From CAVQNQ01 sp964427655 (GTDB lineage: Bacteria; Acidobacteriota; Terriglobia; Bryobacterales; Bryobacteraceae), in NCBI GenBank assembly GCA_964427655.1, contig CAYRWE010000143.1, positions 1 to 12,888 of the forward strand: DNA of 12,888 nt, in the 5' to 3' direction. Both the position numbers and the translations under genes were made by a program. Under the pieces are notes generated by a model. It saw only the letters and a list, made by a program, of their open reading frames with translations, had not been told where the DNA came from and did no database searches. The stretch's first letter is position 1; the number at the start of each line of letters is the position of its first letter. Shown here piece by piece: positions 1 to 8,000 of this stretch.

Positions 1-801
1 TCCATCCGGAAGTGTATCCGCCGGAAGGCCGCCGACCAGGCGGTGTGTGGCCAGTATTTTCAGACCCGGCGAGTACATGTTTACGAACGTCATCATCACG
101 CGGTGCGCGCCGGGGAGATCGGGGTTCTCCGCGCGAAACGCCAGCGCGGTTTCATAGCGATGATGGCCGTCCGCGATCAGCAGCTTCTTGTCCGCCATCA
201 GCTCCTGGATGCGCGCGCTCTGGGCGATCTTCCACAAGCGATGCACCGCGCCGTACTCGTCTTCGACTTCGGCTAGCGGCGCCGCTTGCGCGGCTTCATC
301 GAGCAGTTTGTCGATGGAGCCTGCGCGGTCCGGATACAGCATGAAGATCTGTCCGAAGTGCGCGTGCGTGTGGCGCAGCAGTTCCAGGCGATCCTTCTTG
401 GGACCGGCCAGCGTATGTTCGTGGCGATGCACCACGCCGGCGGAGTAATCCTCCACGGCTCCCAGCGCGATGAAGCCTTTACGCACCAGACGCTCGCCGG
501 TATCGGGCAGAGTGAATTCCTGGAAGTAAGGGAAGACGCCCGGTTGGCTGTCGCGCGCCAGGATGCCTCGGGCGATCCAATCGTCGAGGTACGCGGCCGC
601 GCGCGTGTAGGGATTGTCGTTCGCGGAATCGTCCGCGCGGCGTTCCCCGAGAATCACGCGCACCAGGTTGTAAGGGCTGAGCGCCAGGTAGCGGCTCTGC
701 ATGGCCGGCGAAATCTTGTCGTAAGGCTGAGTGACCACGTCGCCCAGCGGCCCGGCCTTGGAAGTGTATCGCAGCGGTTGAAAAGGGTGGATTCGAGCCA
801 A
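1..801 (-). CDS. DUF1015 family protein, N-terminal part (C-terminus beyond the window edge)
   Basis: The frame reads MARIHPFQPLRYTSKAGPLG at the start, then a VVTQPYDKISPAMQ stretch and, around residues 205-220, the motif KKLLIADGHHRYETAL. An N-terminal I-x-PF...LRY segment, a PYD motif and a DGHHRYETA motif are hallmarks of DUF1015, a widespread bacterial family of unknown biochemical function, usually a little over 400 residues. 267 codons are visible and the frame is open at base 1, so the C-terminus is missing. The start is TTG at 799-801: an in-frame TGA lies two codons upstream (805-807), and the family's conserved N-terminus begins right after the TTG, so no upstream start is possible. 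No Shine-Dalgarno sequence is visible before it. It is divergent from the TPR membrane protein gene at 984, with 182 bp between them. The family call is firm; its role is unknown. Confidence 0.87.
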   Translation of the reverse strand, partial: MARIHPFQPLRYTSKAGPLGDVVTQPYDKISPAMQSRYLALSPYNLVRVILGERRADDSANDNPYTRAAAYLDDWIARGILARDSQPGVFPYFQEFTLPDTGERLVRKGFIALGAVEDYSAGVVHRHEHTLAGPKKDRLELLRHTHAHFGQIFMLYPDRAGSIDKLLDEAAQAAPLAEVEDEYGAVHRLWKIAQSARIQELMADKKLLIADGHHRYETALAFRAENPDLPGAHRVMMTFVNMYSPGLKILATHRLVGGLPADTLPDG

Positions 802-983
802 ATTTCAAGATAGCAAGTTATCGCACCGTTTCCGAAGCTGGGGGCACATACCGGAGTGAAAATCCGGCCCTGTGTATTCGGCGACAAATCGATCATCGGC
901 CATGTCCCGAACGTGACACTCGCGCGTGGCGCTCTGCGCGTCCGGGTTGGTACGCTTGGGCAGCCGCTGTTTCCGAGTCCACC

Positions 984-2711
984 ATGAAACGCTCCGGCCG
1001 AAAGACCGGTTTCCCCAGAAGACCTCCCGCCGGCAGCGCTGTGTCCACGTGGAAGTTGTGGGCGTGCGTTTCGCTGGCCGCACTGGCGGTGGGTCTGTGG
1101 CTTTACTGGCCGGCCCTTCACGGCCCGTTTCTGTTCGACGATTTCGGTCTGCCTTTCAAGCTCACGGCGCGCGTGGAACCACTGTCTTCCTGGGTCTCCG
1201 GCGTGCGCCCGGTTCTGATGTTCAGCTATTGGCTCAACAACCGAATCTGGGGCGACGGCGCGTTCAGCTATCACGTCGTCAATGTTCTGATTCACGCGGC
1301 CAACGCGGGCCTGATTTTTCTGATACTGCTGCGGCTCATGGGTATGGCCGGATGGGCCGATCGGCGTGCCAGAATCGCCGCCGTGATCGGCGCCGCGGTG
1401 TTTCTGGTCCATCCGCTCGAAACCGAATCGGTGAGTTATGTGGCGGGCCGCTCGGAGAGCCTGGCGGCGCTGTTCCTCCTGCTGGCCTACGCCTGTTTTC
1501 TCTATCGCCGCCACGAATCGATCGCCTGGAAAGAAGCCCTCGCCGTGATGCTCCTTTTCGGGCTCGCCATCGCGACCAAGGAAAATGCCATCAGCCTGGC
1601 CGGCATACTCGTGCTCACCGACTTGTTCTGGCCGGCGCCGTTCACCCTCCAGGGGTTGCGCGGGAACTGGCGGCTGTACGCGCTGATGGTGCCTGGCGCC
1701 ATCGCCGCCGCCGTGGCGGTCTTCCGAATGCTGGCCGCGGCACCCTCGGCGGGCTTCTCGCTGCGCACCTTCACCTGGTATCAATACGCGTTCACCGAAG
1801 CGCGCGCCATCTTCGCCTACATATGGCTGGCCGTCCTGCCGATGGGCCAATCGGTCGATCACGATTTTCCGATTTCGCGCACCGTCGCCGAACATGGGGC
1901 GCTCTTCTTCATGCTGCTGCTGGCGGCGTTGGTTGCGCTCGCGGTTCGCGCGCACCGACGCTTTCCGCTGGCGTGCTTCGGCCTGCTGATGTTTCTGATC
2001 TGGCTGGCGCCCACTTCCTCGGTCGTACCGATCAACGACGCCCTGGTGGAGCGGCGCATGTACCTGGCCCTGCTCGGTCTCATCCTGATCGCCGCGGACC
2101 TGGCGGGCCGCCTGCGCCTCCCACGCCACGCGAGTTCCAGCGCCATCGCCGCGCTGCTCCTCGTGCTGACGGCGTTTTGTTATAGCCGCAACCAGCAATG
2201 GGGACAGCCGGAGCGGCTCTTCGCGGCGGCGGCCCTGGAATCCACCGGGAATCCGCGCCCTTATGCAACCCTCACGGATATCCTGATCGCGGAGGGTCGC
2301 TGCGCGGTCGCCATACCGTACCTGGAGCGCGCCGACCGGCTCTTTCCGGACGACTATCTGATTCAACTGAACTGGGGCCGGGCGCTCGAGTGCATGGGCC
2401 GCCCCGGCGACGCCATGCGACGGCTGCGCCGTGCCGCCACTATTCGGCCTACCTCCAAGGCATACGAGCTGATCGGCCTGCTTTACGGCGAGCTGAGAAT
2501 GACCGGCGATGCCGGCATCGCGCTGCGCCAGGCCGTGGCTCTCGATCCCGCCTCCGCGCCGGCTCACCGCGCCCTGGCGCTATGGTACGAATCGGTCTAC
2601 AACTTCACCGCCGCCGAGACCGAGTACCGCCGCAGCCTTGCGGTGGACCGCAACGACCGCGACACGCTCGTCAGTCTGGCGCGCGTCCGACAGTTGCGGG
2701 CGGCCCAATAG
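984..2711 (+). CDS. Polytopic membrane protein with C-terminal TPR repeats, TMTC/GT-C glycosyltransferase-like
   Basis: 575 residues. A basic N-terminus is followed by about eleven hydrophobic segments, roughly at residues 25-45, 92-116, 128-145, 155-173, 182-197, 200-216, 231-250, 267-287, 304-322, 327-346 and 357-402 (the last probably two). Residues 415-575 are alpha-helical TPR repeats, about four, with typical A..hY/L..A..hxP spacing. Motifs in order match bacterial relatives of TMTC proteins: FDD at 51-53 in the first outer loop (an acidic pair there is usual in GT-C enzymes), RPVLMFSYWLN at 75-85, HPLETESVSYVAGRSESLA at 143-161, ATKENA near 197-202, and an APTSS...ERRMYLA region at 342-362. 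By analogy it may move a lipid-linked sugar onto secreted proteins, with the TPRs binding a partner, but no catalytic activity can be shown here. The ATG at 984 has no clear Shine-Dalgarno; an alternative is a GTG near 1041 just before the first membrane segment. Its 3' end lies 10 bp from the convergent tolC-like gene. Confidence 0.8.
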   Translation: MKRSGRKTGFPRRPPAGSAVSTWKLWACVSLAALAVGLWLYWPALHGPFLFDDFGLPFKLTARVEPLSSWVSGVRPVLMFSYWLNNRIWGDGAFSYHVVNVLIHAANAGLIFLILLRLMGMAGWADRRARIAAVIGAAVFLVHPLETESVSYVAGRSESLAALFLLLAYACFLYRRHESIAWKEALAVMLLFGLAIATKENAISLAGILVLTDLFWPAPFTLQGLRGNWRLYALMVPGAIAAAVAVFRMLAAAPSAGFSLRTFTWYQYAFTEARAIFAYIWLAVLPMGQSVDHDFPISRTVAEHGALFFMLLLAALVALAVRAHRRFPLACFGLLMFLIWLAPTSSVVPINDALVERRMYLALLGLILIAADLAGRLRLPRHASSSAIAALLLVLTAFCYSRNQQWGQPERLFAAAALESTGNPRPYATLTDILIAEGRCAVAIPYLERADRLFPDDYLIQLNWGRALECMGRPGDAMRRLRRAATIRPTSKAYELIGLLYGELRMTGDAGIALRQAVALDPASAPAHRALALWYESVYNFTAAETEYRRSLAVDRNDRDTLVSLARVRQLRAAQ

Positions 2712-2721
2712 CCGGCGCCGT

Positions 2722-4710
2722 CTAGCGCTTCACGACGCTCGATCCCATCCCCGCCGGTGCCGTTGGAACCGCCGGGATCAGGTCCGGCTCGCGCCCCACC
2801 TGCCCCTGCCTGGCCTGGCCGATATCCACGTTGTAGGCCTTCAGGACCTCGCCCATCACGTTTTGCAGGTTGATCTGCGCGTGGATGTACTGGTTCTTGG
2901 CGTTCACCTCGGCCAGTTCGCGCGTGGTCAGATCGCGCTGCCCGATCACCACGTCCAGAATCGTGGTGGTTCCCAGCTCGTACTTGCGCCGCTGTCCGTT
3001 GAAGGTCTGCTCCTGCAGCCGCCGCGCCTCTACGCTGGTATCGTAGGCCGCGCGCGCCTGCGAAAGAGCCACCCGCGCGTTGATCACGTTCTGCTTGATG
3101 TTGTTCAGAAGCTGGTGGTCCTGAATCTGCTGCTGTCGGTAATTCAACTGGTCGGTGATGTAATCCGCCTGCGCGGAGCGGTTGCGTATGGGAACCGTGA
3201 GCGCCACGGTCAGGCTGTAGTTGGGGAAATTGCGTCCCAGCAACTGGCTCAGCACGGTGCCGATTCCGCCCTCGAAGTACCCGGTCACGTCGCCCGGTCC
3301 GCGCGTCACAAGCTGCGTGCTTCCGTTGGCCAGTGTCACCGGGACGGGAATGGAATTGATCTGCCCGGCCAGGCCGCTGTTGCTCAGCGCCGCTGTGGCG
3401 GTGAGCTGCGGCAGCATGGCGTCCTTTACACCCAGGGTGGTGATGCGCGAGTTCTCGAGCGAGATGGCGCTCTGCTGCACGTCGGGCCGGCTGGCGACGG
3501 CTTCCGCGATCAGATCCTGGATCGGCCGGATGGCTTCCTGCTCCGGCATATCGAACCGGTCGGTGGGCACGATGCGCGCGTTCACCACATCCAGTCGGTC
3601 GAGGCCGCTGCGCGTGATCACGCTCTTCAGGATGGTCTCCTGCTGCAAGACCTGCAACTCGGCGGTGGTCACGCTCTGCTGGGCGGCCTTCATCTCGGCC
3701 TCCTGCTCGATGATGTCGATGGGCGCGATGGCCCCCAGCTCGGCGCGGCGCTTGTCGTCGTTGTAGAGCTTGGTATCGAGCTCCAGGGTCTGCTGCTGTA
3801 CCTTGAGGCTCTCGTCGAACGAGACCAGATCCCAGTAGAGCGTCACCACGTTGGCCACCGTGGCCATGACCTGGTTTTGAAAGGTGAGGTCGGAGATCTT
3901 CAACTGATTCTTGGCCACCCGGATGTAGCGGTTGTTTACCGACCGCCGGAAGCCCTGCAAGAGGTTTTGCTGGATCTGCAGCGACAGGTTGGATTGCGTG
4001 AACGGGTTGATATTGTTGTACGGCGAGTTCTGCGAGAGATTGAACTGGTCGCTCATGTAGAGCGTGGCGGTGGTACCGGTGAGCAGGCCCTGCTGGATGC
4101 CGTAGGAGGACCCCTCGTACTGCGTAACCAGGAAGTTCGTGCCGGTGATGTTGGTGGCGGTCTCGATCTGCGTGCTGTGACTGATCACCCCGTTGATGAA
4201 GAACTGGGGATCCAGGTTGGGGACGCTGGTGCCCTGCAACTGCACATTCAGCCCGCTGAGCACGCCGCCCTGGCCGCTGCCCGAGCTGGCTCCGCCGCTG
4301 CCGCCGGAACCGAGCAGCGTGCTGGCCAGCACCCCCGTGGTAGCCGAGCTGGGACCGGACGAAACCGTGCTGGAGATATTGCGCAACAACTGGCCGGCGC
4401 TGGCGCGCAGCAGGTTGGCTTCGGAGAGCTTGGGATTGAAGCGGGCCGTCTCGATATCCAGGTTGTTCTCGAGAGAGAGCGCGACGGCGTCGCGCAAGGA
4501 GAGATAGATAATTCCGGCGCGCATGAGCCTGTCGAGGCGCGGCGAATCCTCGAAACTCACCCGGGAAATGGGGTGGGGCTCGTAATTCCAGGTGAACCAG
4601 GAGAAGAACGAGCGGTGTGCAACGCCCGGGATCTCCGGTGTCTGCGCGAATCCAGGCGCGGCCAGCGCCAGGCACAGCAAGACCGCAAGGACCGATTTGG
4701 CACGCGACAT
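2722..4710 (-). CDS. TolC/OEP-family outer-membrane channel protein
   Basis: 662 residues from the ATG at 4708-4710. Residues 1-22 form a clear signal peptide (MSRAKS, then a leucine/alanine-rich core, cleavage likely at GFA-Q). The mature protein has two OEP repeats. The first starts near YLSLRDAVALSLENNLDIE (69-87) and ends with RAELGAIAPIDIIEQEAEM (322-340). The second includes RPDVQQS and ends with KYELGTTTILDVVIGQRDL (576-594). A Q-Q-N-L-L-Q-G-F motif lies at 247-254. TolC proteins trimerise into an outer-membrane barrel plus periplasmic tunnel that exports substrates with an inner-membrane pump. At 662 residues it is longer than typical TolC (about 430-490); the excess is mainly a Gly/Ser-rich insert near 117-149 and a Pro/Ala-rich C-terminal tail. 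An open frame continues upstream to 4878, but the signal peptide fixes the start at 4710, with a GAGG 12 bases upstream. No fusion protein or pump gene lies beside it, so its partner and substrate are unknown. Confidence 0.92.
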   Translation of the reverse strand: MSRAKSVLAVLLCLALAAPGFAQTPEIPGVAHRSFFSWFTWNYEPHPISRVSFEDSPRLDRLMRAGIIYLSLRDAVALSLENNLDIETARFNPKLSEANLLRASAGQLLRNISSTVSSGPSSATTGVLASTLLGSGGSGGASSGSGQGGVLSGLNVQLQGTSVPNLDPQFFINGVISHSTQIETATNITGTNFLVTQYEGSSYGIQQGLLTGTTATLYMSDQFNLSQNSPYNNINPFTQSNLSLQIQQNLLQGFRRSVNNRYIRVAKNQLKISDLTFQNQVMATVANVVTLYWDLVSFDESLKVQQQTLELDTKLYNDDKRRAELGAIAPIDIIEQEAEMKAAQQSVTTAELQVLQQETILKSVITRSGLDRLDVVNARIVPTDRFDMPEQEAIRPIQDLIAEAVASRPDVQQSAISLENSRITTLGVKDAMLPQLTATAALSNSGLAGQINSIPVPVTLANGSTQLVTRGPGDVTGYFEGGIGTVLSQLLGRNFPNYSLTVALTVPIRNRSAQADYITDQLNYRQQQIQDHQLLNNIKQNVINARVALSQARAAYDTSVEARRLQEQTFNGQRRKYELGTTTILDVVIGQRDLTTRELAEVNAKNQYIHAQINLQNVMGEVLKAYNVDIGQARQGQVGREPDLIPAVPTAPAGMGSSVVKR

Positions 4711-5081
4711 ATTTGAATGAAACCTCAAAGAGTTTATTATGGCCGCAAACCGGTAGCCATCGCCGGCATGGCCGTAAGTCCTTCTTCCGGAGATACGTGG
4801 CAAGCGGGTCCGGAGTTCGCAAATTCCTCCCGGTGTCCGCTTCTGGGACGCGGCTTGCGCCTCCGAACACAGGTCCATACTCCACTGGACGCGCCGGCAA
4901 GCCCGCGATTAGCACGCCGCACCACTTGCCTCAGGTGCCTAAAAGCGAAGCAGATGCCGCATACCTAGGCGGAGCCGAAATATACCAAAGGAAAGATTAT
5001 TTTGGTGCAGGCGTTACTGTACAGTAAACACCTGAGGTGAGGAGACGCGCGAGACTGTTCCGATCGCGTAGAAGTAGCCTT
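4711..5081. other. Divergent intergenic region between the tolC-like gene and the histidine kinase
   Basis: 371 bp with no convincing gene. Short open frames here (for example plus-strand 4717-4968 and minus-strand 4737-4925) have compositions and sequences unlike proteins and lack ribosome-binding sites. It should hold the promoters of both flanking genes. AT-rich patches fit this: TTTATTAT at 4733-4740, just upstream of the tolC-like start, and a patch near 4978-5005 before the kinase. Other structure visible is a short inverted repeat GCCAT/ATGGC at 4756-4772 with a 7-base loop and the perfect palindrome at 5014-5027. No known riboswitch was matched with confidence. Confidence 0.7.
5014..5027. 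promoter_or_regulatory. Perfect 14-bp palindrome TTACTGTACAGTAA, candidate operator
   Basis: The sequence equals its own reverse complement over 14 bases and lies in an otherwise non-coding stretch, 54 bases before the chosen kinase ATG. Its right half contains TACAGT (5020-5025), which could also serve as a sigma-70-like -10 element, so a bound dimer would sit over the promoter. No regulator gene lies nearby to name as the binder. The outer TACTGT/ACAGTA arms recall the E. coli LexA box, but that box has a longer AT-rich centre, so a LexA assignment is not supported. Confidence 0.45.
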
Positions 5082-8000
5082 ATGGGAATAGCTGCCAGCA
5101 CAATCCACCCGGCACGCGATGCGCCCCCGGCAGCCGATGCGGCGGATACCCAAGAGCGGCTCCGCGCCGCCGAGCGGGAGTTTCGCGCCCTCTTTGAGGA
5201 GGCGCCCCTCCCCTATCACGAGTTGGACCGGCATGGCAGGGTTGTCCGAGCGAATCGTGCCGTGTGCAAGGCGCTGGGTATGCGGCCGGACGAGATCCTC
5301 GGCAAACCGATATGGAACCTGGTCGTCGCAACCGAGCGGGAGGTGAGCCGGCAGGCGTTCGAGGGGTTGATACGCGAACATAAAACACCGCGTCCATTCG
5401 AGCGCACGTTTCAAACCCGCGACGGGACGCCGGCGGTTTTTCAGGTGCATCTGAGCCTTATCGAAGGCTCGACTGGTGAGGTGACCGGCGTTCGCGGGGC
5501 CCTGCTGGACCTGACGGCGTCTCGCCGGGCCCAGCGCGAGATCGAGTTTCAAGCCAATCTCCTCAACCAGGTGCCCGAGGCGATTGTCGCCAGTGATGTG
5601 GACTTCACCATCCGGTACTGGAGCCCCGGCGCGGCACGAATGTTCGGGTTCACGTCCGAACAGGTAATTGGCCGGAAGTACCACGACGTTCTCCAGGCCG
5701 ACCTCAGCGGCATAGAACGGCAGATGATCGTCTCCGATCTCCTGGCGTCCGGAAGTTGGCGCGGCGAGATTACCTACCGGACCGGGATCGGCGGCCGCGT
5801 GACGGCGGACCTGTCCGTCACCGTCGTTCGGGACAACTACACCGATGAGCCGGCAATCGTCCTCGTCGCCCGCGACGTGATGGAGCGCAAACGGACCGAA
5901 GAGGCCCTTAGGGTAGCCGAGAGCCATCTGCAACTGGCGCAGTCTCAGTTATCGCTGGGCACCTGGGAATTCGACATCGATACTCGAGTGGCCCACTGGT
6001 CTGGCGAAGCCCACCGGCTATACGGGATACCTGAAGCTTTCGAGCCGAATCTCGATCTATGGTCCAGTTATCTCCATCCTGAGGACCGGCCACGCGTGCT
6101 TCAGGGATTGGCGAAAGCTATCGAAAGCGGGATCTCCGTAGACCACCAGTTTCGCATCGTCCGGCCCGATGGATTAGTGCGCTGGGTCCACAGCCGCGTG
6201 CGGGCAGTCTGCGGCGAGGATGGGCGCGCACACCAGTTGATCGGAGTGGACCTGGACTTTACCGGCCAGAGGCACGCCGAGGAACGCTTACGGCTCCTGT
6301 CCGCGGCAATCGAACAGAGCCCGGTCAGCATTATGATCACTGACCTGAATGGCGCTATTCAATACTCGAATCCCAAAGCGAGCGAGCTGACCGGCTACAG
6401 CCCCGAGGAACTTCAGGGAAAGAATCGCCGGATATTCAAATCGGGCGAGACACCGCGACAAACTTACGAGAAGCTCTGGGAAACCATTCAGACCGGGGAA
6501 TGGCACGGGTTCCTCCACAATAAACGGAAGAACGGCGAGCTTTTCTGGGAGGATTCTAAGATCCTGCCGATCCGCGATTCCTCGAATAAGCCCACGCACT
6601 TCCTGGCGGTCGGGACGGACATCAGCCAACGCATCGCCACGGAAGAGGCTCTGAAAAACGAAACCCATCTCTTCAACCTGCTGATGGAGAATTCGCCGGA
6701 ACACGTCTATTTCAAGGACCTCCAGGGCCGGTTTACCAGGGTTAATAGATCTCAGGCGAAACTGTTCGGAATGTCCGATCCCGCGCAGTTGATCGGCAAG
6801 AGCGACTTCGATTTCTTTACTACCGAACACGCCAAGCGCGCCTCCGAGGATGAACGGGCGCTCCTCCTGGGGAGCCTCCCGATCCTATCCAAGGAAGAAA
6901 AGGAGACATGGCCGGACGGGCACGAGACATGGGTCCTGACCACAAAAATGCCTTTGCGCGACCCGAGCGGCGAAATCGTGGGTACCTTCGGTGCGTCGCG
7001 CGATATCACGGAGCGGAAGGTCGCCGAGGAGGCGCTGCGACAGAGCGAAGAGCGTTACCGGACCTTGATCGAGGCGGCGGCCGAGGGGGTCTGGATAACG
7101 GATTCCGCCGACGTCACTACGTTCGTCAACCGACGCATGGCCGAGATGCTGGGCGCCGATTCCAAGGATTTGCCGGGGCGGATTATCCACGATTTCCTGA
7201 GGCCGGAAGACCCAGCGCAACTGCAGAAAATTCGCCATGACTTCGCGACGACCAGGAAGGCGATTTTCGAAACCCGCATCGAGCGCATCGATGGGAAGCT
7301 GCTATGGGTCAGTGTGTCGGCGGTAGCCATTCCGGACTCCGCCGGTGGGCTCGAGTGCATCTTCGGGCTCTTTACCGATATAACCACACGTAAGAAGGCC
7401 GCGGAGGATCTCCGGATCTCGCAAGAGCGGTTCCGGATAGCCGCGGAGATCTCCGGCGGCATCATCTATGAAGCCGACCTGCAATCCGGCGGCGTGCAGT
7501 TCTTCAGTAACCCGGATCCCGCGGCCGGCGAGATCCCGAATCCCGAGGAGTTCCTCGATCGGATGCACCGGGACAACCGCGACGGCGTGAAACGCGCGAT
7601 GCGGGAGCGCTGGAGTTCCGGAGAGCGGTTCTCGGAAGCATATCGGGTAGTTCTGCCAAGCGGGAAGATCCGGTATTGGACCGATACATGGAGGGCGCTG
7701 CTGGATTCGACGGGCGCGCCTCAAAAACGCATCGGGGTCGCACGGGATGTCACGGAAGAACGCGCTACCGACCGAGCGAACGCCGAACTCGCGGCCGTTT
7801 TCGAATCCGCCGACATCGCCATTTTCAGCACGGATCTCAACGGTGACGTGCTCAACTGGAATGCCGGGGCCGAGCGATTGTACGGATTTTCGGCCGGCGA
7901 AATGACCGGTCACAAAGTCCTTGCGCTCATCCCTCCCGACCGGCTCAAAGAAAGGGAGTTCATTGTCGATCGTGTGCGCCGGGGCGAAGGCACCAGCCAC

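Noticed and set aside
851..867. Inverted repeat CCGGA/TCCGG in the 802-983 divergent spacer
   Set aside because: Only a 5-bp stem in GC-rich DNA, without T-run or repeat elsewhere; expected by chance.
654..2567. 637-codon open frame on the minus strand opposite the TPR membrane protein
   Set aside because: Its translation is rich in R, Q, G, E and H with no recognisable domain. The opposite frame gives a coherent membrane-TPR protein, so this is an antisense shadow caused by GC bias.
2509..4716. 735-codon plus-strand and 772-codon minus-strand (2597-4915) open frames overlapping the tolC-like gene
   Set aside because: Both lack recognisable motifs, while the minus-strand frame 2722-4710 has a signal peptide and both OEP repeats. 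They are GC-driven shadows.
4741..4790. GGCGATGG and GCAAACC strings recalling fluoride or c-di-GMP-I riboswitches
   Set aside because: On either strand the remaining conserved elements (paired CGCC and downstream GAUG for fluoride; GACGCAAAGCC core for c-di-GMP-I) are missing, so the matches are too short to support a riboswitch.
4717..4968. Possible 83-residue plus-strand gene in the intergenic region
   Set aside because: No ribosome-binding site, no protein-like pattern, and it begins 7 bases from the divergent tolC-like start.
5014..5027. LexA (SOS) box interpretation of the palindrome
   Set aside because: The E. coli LexA box has CTG and CAG separated by an 8-base AT-rich centre; here they are separated by only two bases, and no SOS gene is adjacent.
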